DNA of 64,000 bases from Aradus depressus (Eukaryota; Arthropoda; Insecta; Hemiptera; Aradidae), in NCBI GenBank assembly GCA_963662175.1, contig OY759223.1:14610249-14674248 (forward strand), written 5' to 3'. The notes beneath the pieces were generated by a model. It was not told where the DNA came from. It worked only from the letters and a program-made list of their open reading frames with translations, and did not search any database. Shown in pieces: positions 1 to 10,740 of the stretch. The position numbers were made by a program, and so were the translations under genes. Each line of letters begins with the position of its first letter. The first letter of the stretch is position 1.

Positions 1-40
1 GTTTGTTTACGATGGGGAGGCGGGAGAATTAGCTGCAGGA

Positions 41-1099
41 ATGGACGGAATCGGGAGTGGCCTCGGCGGATTAGGACTCCGGAACGTAGATAGCGATGTT
101 CGGGAATCTGGATTTGTAGAAGGAACGGGAGAAAATTCTATGATAGTCATGAGTCCGCTTATAGGAAGGTCGAATTCGGGGGATGAGGAAGCAAATAAAA
201 AGAAAGACGATAATCCGTTTAATCCGAGCCAATTTGATCAAATGATGGATCGTATGCAAAATCAATTTGAACAGTTAAATCAACAGTTAAGTTGTAAGAT
301 AGAAACAATAAATGAAACAATAAATAAAAATATAGAGCAACTAAGGGGGGAACAACAAAATAATAACACGAATGAAATAATAGTGGAGACAAAAACAGAT
401 CTTATTGAAGTTGAAAATAAATGTGAAAATAAATTAATAACAGATGAGAAAAAGAAATTAAATGAAATAGGTAATGCTCAGAAAAATGAATTAGAAATAA
501 GTAAAAGCAAATCAAATAGGAACAAAAATAGAAAGGAAAATAGAAAAATAAAATTGAACAAAGAAATAAATAAAGATTATATTCCGTTTAATACATTATG
601 TCGGCTAGGTTTTATTAGAAAAAGTTATACATTTTCAAAAATATCCAAAGATAAAATAAAAAACAAAAATATCGTTATCTTGAAAGTAAAATTAACAGAA
701 ATAAATTATAAGAAAATTTGTAAAGGAAATTTGGGCCCTATTTGCCAAGAAAGTTGTGATAAGAAAAAATTAAAGAAAACTAATAAAAGAAAAGCTAAAG
801 TAATGTTGCAGCCAAATTCTAGGAGAATTAGATATCGGAAGATAAAGTTGTACAAATATGAAAATAAACAGAAACAAAGTGCTTACTTTAAAATACCAAA
901 ACTAATAAGCTTAATTAAAAATCACACTAAATTAAAGAAAATTAAAAATCACAAGAAATTTAAAAAAAAAAAAAGTTTCCTTCAGATAAACCGATGGATT
1001 ATTTTTGATAACAAGGAGCTCGTAATTGGATTTTTAAATGAACTTATGGCTATGGTTTATGTTTTTATAAATATATTTTTCTTAAATCATAATAATTAA
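41..1099 (+). CDS. Lys/Asn-rich open frame beside an LTR structure (retroelement-like, unidentified)
   Basis: The frame encodes 352 residues from the first Met and is open upstream to the window edge, so the true start may lie outside. Residues 1-55 are Gly/acidic. Residues about 60-105 contain a short heptad-like segment (QFDQMMDRMQNQFEQLNQQL) that could form a coiled coil, as seen near the N terminus of many Ty3/gypsy Gag proteins. Residues about 150-320 are extremely Lys/Asn rich, and the last 25 residues are hydrophobic. I recognise no zinc knuckle, protease, RT or integrase motif. A polypurine stretch and an LTR-like sequence lie 1.2 kb downstream, so this may be the internal part of a deleted LTR retroelement. 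That link is inference. The alternative is chance translation of A-rich DNA for the second half. Confidence 0.35.
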   Translation: MDGIGSGLGGLGLRNVDSDVRESGFVEGTGENSMIVMSPLIGRSNSGDEEANKKKDDNPFNPSQFDQMMDRMQNQFEQLNQQLSCKIETINETINKNIEQLRGEQQNNNTNEIIVETKTDLIEVENKCENKLITDEKKKLNEIGNAQKNELEISKSKSNRNKNRKENRKIKLNKEINKDYIPFNTLCRLGFIRKSYTFSKISKDKIKNKNIVILKVKLTEINYKKICKGNLGPICQESCDKKKLKKTNKRKAKVMLQPNSRRIRYRKIKLYKYENKQKQSAYFKIPKLISLIKNHTKLKKIKNHKKFKKKKSFLQINRWIIFDNKELVIGFLNELMAMVYVFINIFFLNHNN

Positions 1100-1981
1100 A
1101 AATAAAACTAAATTATAAATTAAAAGTAATCAGCTAATGAATAAATTGTTTTTATTACGAAGTATCAAATAATAGCTGTGTTGTGTGTTTTTCACCTTGG
1201 AAATAAAGATTAAAAAAAAAAAAAATCTTAAATTGAGAAGTCGAAACTATTGAAATATGAAAATCAAAATATAATAAAATCTGAATTGATAGTACGGTCA
1301 CTTATAAAACTGATATCACTAAACCAACATGTTGATGGAAGATAGATTCTGGTGGAGAGACGGACTGCAACTAACGGGATTCTGTGGGTCAGAGAGGTAG
1401 TACACACTTCAAGTAGGATTATGATAGTTTGACCCATATAAACAATGCATGTAGGTCTGACCTAATGACCGATATCTAGCTAAAAAAATGGTAATATAAT
1501 TCGATTCTTGATATTTTGTTTAATTTATTGAAGTCTTGTGTCATGTTGTAAAAATAATAATAATAACATAATAATTATCATTATGTGACTTGTCGGTCTT
1601 TGCTATGGCAATTTTGTTTTTGATCAAGTATGACCTCTTATATGTTAAAATCATGAGAGATCTTGCTCCATATGTGTGTGGATCGGCTTGTCTGGGTCAT
1701 ATAAGCCTCGCTTAATCATATGTATTTTCTGTCTTAGTTTATGAAATTGAATTTGTTTTTTTTTTGGTTATACATGTTCTTAAATTTTATGGTTATATGT
1801 GATATTGTTAAAAAAAAAAAAATGTTTAGTGCCTTCTCCACTCTGAACAAAAATTTTAATATTTTTATGTTTTTTTATGATAAAAAAAACAAAATTATTT
1901 ATTGAAATTATATTATATTTTGAAAGAAAAGAAAAAAAAAAAAAAAAAAAAAAAAATTGTTTGCTAGTTAATGTATTATTG

Positions 1982-2029
<48 letters not shown>

Positions 2030-2166
2030 TTTGTTAGTTACCTTTATATAAAAAAAAAAAAAAAAATGGTTTCTATGAAATTGTATATGTTATAATTATA
2101 ATATTGGTTAGAGGATTGATTGCATAAGTATTTAAAAAATGTTAGAAAGAAAATAGTGTATTAATG

Positions 2167-2202
<36 letters not shown>

Positions 2203-2293
2203 TTTACATAAAATATGTGTCAAAAGGTTCAAAGTATTTGTATGCATAGGGCTGTAAAGAATAACAGATTTCTTTGTATATAGGAAGGGAATA
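1100..2293. other. A-rich non-coding stretch with four long poly(A) runs, ending in a polypurine tract
   Basis: No gene is visible. Long A runs occur near 1930-1956, 1987-2026, 2052-2066 and 2167-2201. Three of them are followed by similar words (TTGTTTGYTAGTTA or TGGTTTC). The stretch ends with GGAAGGGAATA immediately before the TGTGACG start of the LTR-like sequence, which is where the polypurine tract of an LTR element should lie. Confidence 0.5.
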
Positions 2294-3127
2294 TGTGACG
2301 TGTAGAATGGGGGGGTCACAAAGAATAAAAGAAATTGTTATTCTTTATAAAAATAGTAGAAAAAAAAAATAGTAAGTACAAATAAATAAAAATGTAGGTA
2401 CATCTTGGCAAAAGATATTATAAGCAAGTAAGAAAAAAAAATATGATTAATTGTAAAAGAAAAGGCTAACCTGATGACATTGGGTGGGGGAAAAGATGGC
2501 GAGAAGTGTAGAAGGAGCCGACTCGTGGTAGTAGAGTTTTGGAGCATCTTGGAGGAGGTGTAGTCTGTTTTTGGAGGAACTTGGAGGAGGTGTCGGGTGT
2601 TTTGAAGAGCGTAGAAGTAGCGTAGAAGATGGAAGATAGCACATTTATATGAAGGATTGTCGTGGAAGAAGAATAAAGAAAAGTCCCGAGAAGGTTAAAT
2701 TTTTGTATATGGAAGGAAGAAAAGACTGAGCAGAAAGTTACCCAGAAGGAAGGATACAAAAGAGGATATAGGATGCCGTGAGTTGCCAGAAATTTTATAA
2801 TCCATGTTTATAATCATCTAGTTTGTGTCATTTGCCAAGAGTACATTTTTTTCTGTCTAAATTAACTCATAAGAGGTTTATTTCATGTATTGTCAAAAAT
2901 TTATAATAGTTCACTAACCCCGTAACCTTTTTTTTTAACCATTTACAAAAAAGAAATTAAAAATATACACTTATAAAACATTATGATTTAAAAATTGTAG
3001 TTATCATTTTTCCTTTATTTTCACATAAACACTCTAAATAAGAAAAGAATGCCACCCCTGTTTTTTTTTATAGATTTATGAATTAAAGAAGGAATAATAT
3101 AAATCAAAGTAAGTAAGAATCATTTCA
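2294..3127 (+). mobile_element. LTR of a retrotransposon (TG...CA, 834 bp)
   Basis: The element begins TGTGACG after a polypurine tract and ends CATTTCA, 1 bp before an 18-bp primer binding site. The TG/CA termini, the PPT and the PBS together support an LTR. Because PPT-LTR-PBS occur in that order, this is either a tandem junction (element-LTR-element) or a circle-type insertion rather than a normal single copy. The short ORFs inside are incidental. Positions 2294-2989 are repeated in inverse orientation at 3301-3996. Confidence 0.6.
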
Positions 3128-3240
3128 TTGGCGCCCAACGTGGGGCAATTTAAAAAATAAAAATAAATTCATAGAATCAAGAATCATTTCATTGGCGCCC
3201 AACGTGGGGCAATTTAAAAAATAAAATTAAATTCATAGTG
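3116..3240 (+). repeat. Tandem duplication (about 64 bp) that duplicates the LTR end and PBS
   Basis: The unit runs from AAGAATCATTTCA through the PBS and an A-rich leader to TTCATAG. It occurs twice (from about 3116 and 3180). A third partial unit (TAAGAATCATTTCA at 3241) breaks off into a poly(T) tract at 3255-3300. Confidence 0.8.
3129..3146 (+). promoter_or_regulatory. Primer binding site, tRNA-Lys type
   Basis: The sequence TGGCGCCCAACGTGGGGC lies 1 bp after the LTR terminal CA. This 18-mer is the known complement of the 3' end of a tRNA-Lys isoacceptor used by many retroelements. A second identical copy lies at 3193-3210. Confidence 0.65.
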
Positions 3241-3254
3241 TAAGAATCATTTCA

Positions 3255-3300
<46 letters not shown>

Positions 3301-3306
<6 letters not shown>

Positions 3307-3996
3307 TAATGTTTTATAAGTGTATATTTTTAATTTCTTTTTTGTAAATGGTTAAAAAAAAAGGTTACGGGGTTAGTGAACTATTATAAATTTTTGACAA
3401 TACATGAAATAAACCTCTTATGAGTTAATTTAGACAGAAAAAAATGTACTCTTGGCAAATGACACAAACTAGATGATTATAAACATGGATTATAAAATTT
3501 CTGGCAACTCACGGCATCCTATATCCTCTTTTGTATCCTTCCTTCTGGGTAACTTTCTGCTCAGTCTTTTCTTCCTTCCATATACAAAAATTTAACCTTC
3601 TCGGGACTTTTCTTTATTCTTCTTCCACGACAATCCTTCATATAAATGTGCTATCTTCCATCTTCTACGCTACTTCTACGCTCTTCAAAACACCCGACAC
3701 CTCCTCCAAGTTCCTCCAAAAACAGACTACACCTCCTCCAAGATGCTCCAAAACTCTACTACCACGAGTCGGCTCCTTCTACACTTCTCGCCATCTTTTC
3801 CCCCACCCAATGTCATCAGGTTAGCCTTTTCTTTTACAATTAATCATATTTTTTTTTCTTACTTGCTTATAATATCTTTTGCCAAGATGTACCTACATTT
3901 TTATTTATTTGTACTTACTATTTTTTTTTTCTACTATTTTTATAAAGAATAACAATTTCTTTTATTCTTTGTGACCCCCCCATTCTACACGTCACA
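3301..3996 (-). mobile_element. Inverted, partial copy of the LTR (696 bp)
   Basis: This is the reverse complement of 2294-2989, apparently without differences. The peptides read on opposite strands at 2466-2759 and 3531-3824 are identical. It lacks the last about 138 bp of the LTR. With the left copy it forms a palindrome with a 311-bp spacer. Confidence 0.75.
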
Positions 3997-3999
3997 ATA

Positions 4000-4120
4000 T
4001 ATATATACAACTACCGGTTTCGGCTTTATACCATCGTCAGGTCTAGTTGTGAACTTAGTTCATACCTGACGATGGTATAAAGCCGAAACCGGTAGTTGTA
4101 TATATATATATATATATATC
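4000..4120. repeat. 42-bp-arm palindrome with CTGACGA...GAAAC motif, then (TA)n
   Basis: Arms at 4000-4041 and 4065-4106 are inverted copies (CAACTACCGGTTTCGGC / GCCGAAACCGGTAGTTG). The 23-bp loop is followed by a TA microsatellite to about 4119. It directly abuts the inverted LTR. The motif recurs in other palindromes of the window. Confidence 0.8.
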
Positions 4121-4898
4121 TTTAGTGGAATAGACAATATTTCAAAAATAAGTTTGTTTTATTCATTTATTACAAGTTTCCACAATATGTCCGCGTTCCT
4201 CAACTTAGAAGTTTTATTATTTAGCATATAATCAACATTTTGAGCTGCAAAATAGAATTCAAATTGAAAAGAAAAAAAAATTATATGAATTACATTTTTT
4301 ATTCCTCAAAAAAATCGAAAAATATTTTTCGCAAATTCGGAAGCCAATTTTGACTTGACCAATATAATTTTTGATGAAATATTCGTTTTCAGCAACTTCA
4401 AAAATAGTAGTGTACAAATTTTCAGAGATTTACGTTAGACAGTTTCATAGTTATAGAATAAAAACCCGAAACATCACTAAACGCCATTTAAAATACACGG
4501 AAAATTTTCCTCAATCCTCTGCCGGCACGGGTTAAATCATTTATTATGGGCCCGGAATAATGCCAATCGTATTTTTTTATCATGTTGATCGAGATTTTTG
4601 GGTGAGAGCGTTAAAATTTGAACCTTGCATTATTAACGACCACCCTAATGTATATACATAATTACACACATGATCTAACTTAGTACACACATATATAAAG
4701 ACGCCAGGGTGGGTGAGTGAGTCATGAGGGGTGGTGACACGAGAACCTCGACATACTTTTACCAAAGAGGACCCAAGTGCCACTCCAAGTATAGTACAGG
4801 TTATGTAATGTGGGTTATGTATATGGCCACGGTCACAACAACCTTTAAAAAGACATCCAAAATTAAATATAGATATTATATAACATTATTTTTTATTA

Positions 4899-5176
4899 GT
4901 TATTCATGCTCAGGCTTTAACTATGAGGTCATATCGCCTACTACCAGATATCTATAGTCACTCTGGTGGACATGACCCTACTCTACAGTGGAGTCCTAAA
5001 TTTTTAATCACCTAGGCTAGAGATTTTTAACGAGTACCTGAGCTCGAGACCATAGCGTAACATCCAATCCGAAGGACCGCGTGCTCAATATTTTTTCATT
5101 TCCCAGATGAAAAACCTAAGTCTCGGCCGAGTTTCGAACCCGCGATCTTGAGCTCAGTAGGCTAGCTACCGGTGCC
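4899..5176 (-). mobile_element. tRNA-derived SINE (family A), diverged
   Basis: Read on the minus strand it starts GGCACCGGTAGCTAGCC (A-box area), has a B box matching GGTTCGAAACC with changes, and ends in the GCCTGAGCATGA body end. It is diverged from the younger copies. Confidence 0.8.
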
Positions 5177-6340
5177 ATCATTTTTTAGTAGTTATTTCTA
5201 CTGGTGTATTTATTTTTGATGTGTAAACTTCTTAACTTCGCACCACCCGAAACATTGGCTACTATAGTCTTCTCATGAAACTGACGAACAAGCGAACGGA
5301 TATACTTCGTATGCAGCCAAATTAAGTTGTGAAGGAAATGGATAGATGAGTTTCTCCGTAGAGTCATCCTGACAGTCTCTCTGATGCCATAATATAAGGT
5401 GATAAGCCATTCTAGCAAGTATTGCTAAAATTCGTTCTGAATTATTTTCAACAATTTTCAAGTAATAAATGAATGAGCCGTGAATTAATTCAATATTTTC
5501 TATAAATTATCGTAAGTATTGCGAAAAAATTAATTGCAATTAATGAATTATAAATGAATAAATCCTAGATATGTAGGCATATTTATATTTAACAAAACCA
5601 TAAGTTACTCAAATTAATACATATATAATTTTAAAAAATATATAAATATATATATATGATGAATTAAATAAATAAAATATTGTTCTATTAATAATTTCAT
5701 TGCTTCCTTTTTTTCAGTGAAGTGAGTGATTTCTAAATATTAAAATTTAACCAATCTGATAGAAAAGGCACTTAATCTCTTCATAATACATTACACATTG
5801 CATCAAAATAAAAATATTTTTTAATATATTAAATAAATAATATAAAATACATGTTTTAAAAATAATTTCTTTACCGCAATGTTGGTGGTGAATGGGCTAT
5901 AACCATATTTCAGGATAGTCGACCGTAAGTAGAGATGACAAATGTTTTTTTGATTTTTCGCTAAAATAAATAAGGAAAAAATAAAGGATGCAGGTTGAAG
6001 GTGTGACACGAGTTTCAGTGCAATTTCCAAAAAATTATTTCAATACTGCATTGGTGAAATGGGTTACAACCATATTTCAGGATATGGTAAGTAGATATAA
6101 TAACTGTTTTTAAGAATTATAAGATGTAGGTGAAACTTTTGACCTGAATGTAGATATTAGTATTAGACAATTATTGGTCGGTTAGTATTAGAGAAAGACC
6201 GAAAAATTAGTTGATTAATTCGTGCTAGGGAAATTCATTTTCGGTGATTCACCGACAACCTTTTTTTAAAAAAGAATCTTTCTGATCCTCGTGGGCCGTA
6301 CAAGAGAGCTGTGGGGGCGTGGGTTGCCGACCCCTGCTCT
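5177..6340. other. No gene seen; AT-rich, with a diverged short duplication
   Basis: Only short spurious ORFs are present. Two related segments (about 5878-5925 and 6047-6090) share GGTGAATGGG.TATAACCATATTTCAGGATA-type words, which suggests an old local duplication. Confidence 0.4.
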
Positions 6341-6444
6341 ATACTATTGGTGTTCTAGCCGTCGATAATAGATACTGCAGCACCATCTGCCATCCTCTCC
6401 ACTGTAAGATACCAATGGGAATCTAACCAGCTGTGCTAACCAAA

Positions 6445-6610
6445 ATCAAGCTCCGATGGTCTAGTGGTTAGCAATGTTGGCTAGATTCCCTACAGTATAG
6501 TGGCTACACTAACCGTATTTGCATGTTCACCATGAAAAAATAAGCCCAATGCCGCTAACTACTTATCTCCAAAGTACTTAGGGCCACCAATATCTAAAGA
6601 GGTATGGAGG
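6445..6610 (+). repeat. tRNA-Glu-like SINE or tRNA pseudogene
   Basis: The words CCGATGGTCTAGTGGTTAGCA resemble the 5' half and A box of tRNA-Glu. A GGCTAGATTCCC segment stands near the B-box position. No full cloverleaf can be drawn. An inverted partner, GGGAATCTAACC...GCTAACC, lies at about 6417-6441. Confidence 0.4.
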
Positions 6611-6659
6611 AAAACTATTTTTCAAAGCCTGGCTGTCCAGCTGTTCTAAAAAACAAAAA

Positions 6660-6990
6660 ACAATTGACGTTGGGTTGTGGAAGTGGACAATCTAGAGAGA
6701 AGTGTTTTTAGATGCAAGGTATAGTGAACCAGTGAGAGAAGATGTAGAGGAGATGTGGGAGTGAAAATAACAGTGAAGTAGATGTGCAAAGGTACTTTTA
6801 TTTATTTATATGTTTATAAGCCCAAAATAACAGTGAAGTAAAGAATAGCCACACTATTTAAAAAGAAAAGAGACTAAAGTACATGTAGAAATTAGTTTGT
6901 AAGATTTTTATTGTAAGTAATTTGATTTTTTATTGAAATTTTGATTTTATTTATAATGTAGGTTTAGATAAATAAAGCCAATATTTGTTC
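6660..6990 (+). repeat. Dispersed repeat, related to 38160-38500
   Basis: The words GTGCAAAGGTAC, TATATGTTTATAAGCCC, TTAGTTTGTAAGATTT and the poly(T) context follow the same order here and near 38280-38460. Within this copy AAAATAACAGTGAAGTA occurs twice (near 6763 and 6824). Confidence 0.5.
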
Positions 6991-7114
6991 TCTTATTCTA
7001 TGCTATTCATTTGCCTGTGAAGTAAGTATTTATACCTTTTGATTAGATTTAACATTTTTAAAATAAAAATAAAAGAAACAGATGGCATTTCTTTAGTAAA
7101 TTTAGAAGAAATCC

Positions 7115-7460
7115 GAGGGCGCCGGTAGCTCAGTGGTAAGCGTGCTGGACTTCTGAGCTCAAGGTCGTGGGTTCGTAGCCCGAACGAGGCCCTTAGTTTA
7201 TTTTATCTGGGAGGTAAAATAAACTTAAGCACGCCGTCCTTCGGATGGGACGTTAAGGGATGGTCCCGAGCCTGTACGATGTCAGGTACTCGTTAAAGAC
7301 CCCTACCCTAGATGAATAAAAATTTAGGGTAGGCAAAATTTAGGACTCCCACAGTAGAGTCGGGCTCATGTCCACCAGAGTGACGAAAGAGCGCTCTGGT
7401 AGTAGGCGATATGACCTCGTAGTTAAAGCCCGGGCATGAGTCATAAAACCTAACCTAACC
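7115..7460 (+). mobile_element. tRNA-derived SINE (family A), full length with target duplication
   Basis: This is a full copy of about 346 bp. The tRNA-like head has GGTAGCTCAGTGGTA (A box) and GGGTTCGTAGCCC (a mutated B box). The body has the GGAGGTAAAATAAACTTAAGC hairpin region, and the end is ATAAAACCTAACCTAACC. It is flanked by the perfect 12-bp duplication TAGAAGAAATCC at 7103-7114 and 7461-7472, which proves retrotransposition and sets both ends. Confidence 0.95.
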
Positions 7461-8249
7461 TAGAAGAAATCCAAATAAAAAATTTGTTAATTGAATTTTT
7501 TTTTAAATAAGTGCAGCTGTCTTCTGTAATAATAATTATTGTTGTTATGTGAAAATAAAAGGTGTTCTTAATAAATAAATGATGCAATTAATATCCATAT
7601 TTTTGGATATTACACTTCAAAGATGCACGTCTTGAACTTTCGATATTTTTTTAGGGCCCTTATCAGAAACTTCTGTAGAAATCAAAATTTAGTAGAAGAC
7701 CAGCTATAATTTCTACAGGAAATGTGGTAATATTTATTATTTTTGTTTTAATTATTATTAATTTTATTTGTTTAATTATTATTTATATATATTTTATAAT
7801 TATCACACAGATCAAAAAAACATGAAGTTCCGGGGAAAACTCAAATTTGTGACCGATTACATAACTTCCCTTATATTTGGTACAGCTGCAAGATTTTCAC
7901 ATTTTGGTAACCTTCGGTAGACCTTAGCTTGCCTACCCCTCGATCTATAAGATACTGGAGTCCGTTGAAGTACCTTGTCCCTGGAGTCGTGCCCCGACAT
8001 ACAGAGCCGCTATATGACAAACACTGACAGAACGTGACATTGCTCCATACTCGCCTGTCTCTTTATGGCAGCTCTCTTACAACCATATTCGTCATGCTAT
8101 ATTCTCTCTCCCTGGCCAAGGTGTACTCTTTGTTTTTTTTTTGTTTTTCTTTTGCCATCTCACTGTTGCATATATGGAACACAACTAGACTAAAAAATAA
8201 AAATAAATCGGTAAATCAACGACAAAGAACTTCCCCAACACGAATTACT

Positions 8250-8715
8250 CAATTAAGTTGTCTCTCTTCCTCTAAAACCAATCGACTGTATCTGATCCCT
8301 TATATACTGTTGTGTCGATACATTCATTATATCCATTATAAGGTCTTTTCAGTCGATGTCTCTTCTCTTTCCTTTCTTCCCTTCTGGGATTTTGGATTTA
8401 CATATAAAATTTCATATTGGCATTTTATAGTGGCAGTTATTAGAGTTTTTGTGTTGAGGCTCCCCCTCCCCATTCCTTGGACCGATTTGGCAGAAAATCA
8501 ATAGGTGTCATCTTTATGGGGTTCAGGTTACACAGTACAATTTTTGTGTCGATAAAATCATTCTAACGAGAGTTATCATATTCACAGAAACACCCATAGA
8601 TAGAAAGAATTTTTTTCATTTTTGGAATTATGGGTAAACATGAAATTCTGTGGCAGAGCGTTTCTGACCGAATAGATAACTTCCTCTATATTTCGTATAT
8701 CTGGAGAAGTAAAAA
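8250..8715 (+). repeat. Dispersed repeat (family D), degraded
   Basis: The family D signature runs ATTCATTACATCGGCAGTTATTAGGGTTTTTG, then CCGATTT.GC.GAAAATCAATAGG, ATTCATTCTATCGGGAGTTAT, CATTTTTGGAAT, AACATGAAATTCCG, and ACATAACTTCCCCTATA with a final GGGAAGTA. Other copies or pieces are at 7806-7892, 12235-12412, 13440-13580, 15225-15645, 17640-17850 plus 18757-18902, 22345-22560, 22730-22930, 24795-24850, 25085-25410, 27120-27590, 29930-30130 (minus), 47930-48110, 48270-48430 (minus), 49685-49900 (minus) and 62620-62960. No coding capacity is seen. The class is unknown. Confidence 0.7.
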
Positions 8716-8726
8716 AAAAAGTTCTC

Positions 8727-9342
8727 TAAAGGTACCCATACACGAAGCAAATCTATCGTCAGATTTATCTTCAGATTGATTTGACGATAAATCTGACGAT
8801 ATTAGGACCGCACACACAGTTCGATATATCTCAGTCGACGCAATGGAGCAGGACGATCTTTTATTGTTATCTGCAGCTGATTTGTTATGTAATTAAATTA
8901 AACGCAAAAAAAAACAAAAAACAGAGTAGTTTGGACAATAAGGTGGTTAATTAAAAAGAAAACTATTTTCGCAAATCAGATTTATAAAATGTTCTAAATA
9001 ATCTCTCGACCAGGTACACATATCACAATTTAATAAAGGAAAATTATAAAAACAGGAAAGTTAAAATACCTAATCTCTTCCACCTCACTTTTGTGTTTAA
9101 TAGGTTATTATTATAGATAGACTTATTATAACCTCCTTGATTATCGCCACGATAACCACATTACAATCAATTGTACAAGCAATTAATCTGTGCGATGATT
9201 GTATGAAAATTTCTTCAGAACAACAATAGATCTGAAGACCAACCAATGGAACCCGATGACGACATACATTAAACGATTCATCGAACGATTGTCGATCGTC
9301 AGATTCATCTGAAGATCAATTGCTTCGTGTATGGGTACCTTA
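8727..9342. mobile_element. MITE with GGTACCCATACACGAAGCAA terminal inverted repeats
   Basis: The left end GGTACCCATACACGAAGCAA and the right end TTGCTTCGTGTATGGGTACC are exact inverted repeats. Imperfect subterminal CGTCAGAT/ATCTGACG words follow on both sides. It is about 615 bp, non-coding and AT-rich. The right flank reads TTAA, so a TTAA-type target is possible but not proven on the left. Confidence 0.8.
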
Positions 9343-9647
9343 ATGGTGCTCAAGTTAGAATGGAGTAGAGAGACAAATATTGTTGAAAGAAAGAGAAAAC
9401 TAAAACAATAGAAAATAATCTAGTTAAGGATGACAAAGATCTTGTTAGTAAATTGAACATTAGATTAAATGAAAATGGTTTGCGTAAAAATATTTACAAA
9501 ATGAGGAAATAAACAATAAGACTTATATAAAAACAAACTTATAAAGTAATAAAATAACAATAATAAATAAATGAAAAGTCCATTCTGGTGATAAATTAAA
9601 AGAAAGCAAGTATGACAAGCTGGTGGAAATTAAAAGAGCATTACATT

Positions 9648-10340
9648 TTAAACTAAAGGTTGTCTACTGACTGCAATGAAATAAAGAGAACAGAACTCAA
9701 TAGAAGTAGCAAGAAAATAAAATCTGCATTTCAGACCTGCAGACATTTTGTTTAGTTTTAAAGATTTAATAGTAAATATATAAATACTATTAAGCTTTTG
9801 CAAATTATTAATGGTTGATAGGTCCTCCATTTGTGCTAAATCTGTCTTATTAGGATTGATATATTCACTCAAAAATTGTCGCCTGTATCTATCTAAGGAA
9901 GGACAGAACAGTAGAAAATGAGGTAAATCATCTTTCTTTTTGCATGAACAGATCCTGCAATCTTCTTCAGGATAAAATTGAAATTTCTCACTCTCTGTCA
10001 CTAACCTACAATATATTTTACTGGCAAGCAATTTGGAAAATGAGTCTAATTTTATCTATGTTGCAGATAAATCGCAGGTAACCTTCTCCTACTCCTAGTG
10101 TACTTAAGCATCTGTAATATTGATTAAAAGAAGAATTTAGAACAACAACGTCTTGAAACAACGGGAATGTTAGCGGCAGAATAGCCTCTGTGACATTGAA
10201 CGAAAAGGCAGTTGTTACTCCCCAGAGAAGAAGGTTGCATTTAACAATGCCTGGATGAAATTAGCGATGTGCCAAATGGTTACTAATAGAAAACAATTGA
10301 TCACAATTGGCCAATGTCCAGTTCATTTTTTTAATTAGAG
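9648..10340 (-). pseudogene. LINE reverse-transcriptase C-terminal fragment
   Basis: On the minus strand the frame at 10031-9648 reads a typical LINE C-terminal tail with a Cys-rich segment (CRICSCKKKDDLPHFLLFCP), followed by YRRQFLSE. In another frame just upstream (10040-10170) are FNQYYRCLSTLGVGEGYLRF-like words from the same region of such proteins. Frames are broken, so it is dead. It belongs with the fragment at 47500-47907. Confidence 0.6.
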
Positions 10341-10455
10341 AATAGATTGTTATTTCTAGAGGAGGAAATGTTATTTTGAGTTCAACTAACAAAAACACAT
10401 CTACGTCAAGGAATACCATTAGTATTTATATGTCCTATAATACAATAACATTTTT

Positions 10456-10735
10456 GAGGGCGCCGGTAGCTCAGTGGTATGCGTGCTTGCCTTCTCAAGA
10501 TCGTGGGTTCGAAACCCAGCCGAGGTCCTTCGGATGGGACGTAAGGCGATGGTCCCGAGCCAGTACGATGTCAGGTAATCGTTAAAGACCCCTGCCCTAG
10601 ATGAATGAAAATTTAGGATAGGCAAAATTTAAGACTCCCACAGTAGAGTCGGGCTCATGTCCACCAGAGTGACGAAAGAGCGCTCTGGTAGTAGGCGATA
10701 TGAGCTCATATGAGTCACAAAACCTAACCTAACCT
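10456..10735 (+). mobile_element. tRNA-derived SINE (family A), internally deleted
   Basis: Intact A-box (GGTAGCTCAGTGGTA) and B-box (GGGTTCGAAACCC) regions are present. The TTTATTTTATCTGGGAGG segment of the body is missing. The 3' end is AACCTAACCTAACC. It directly abuts the pogo-like MITE that follows. Confidence 0.9.
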
Positions 10736-10740
10736 ATATA

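Noticed and set aside
2338..3952. Mirror pairs of 65-97 residue frames on both strands
   Set aside because: They are translations of the two inverted LTR arms and have no family features.
4065..4100. Active hammerhead ribozyme
   Set aside because: CUGACGA and GAAA are present but stem II is only two or three pairs with an unpaired base before it, and no cleavage triplet with closing stems could be shown by eye.
7115..7190. True tRNA gene at the SINE head
   Set aside because: A and B boxes exist but the acceptor and anticodon stems do not pair, and the unit continues into a 270-bp body with target duplications.
8034..8504. 156-residue frame as a membrane protein gene
   Set aside because: It spans degraded family D repeat; the same words recur non-coding at a dozen other places.
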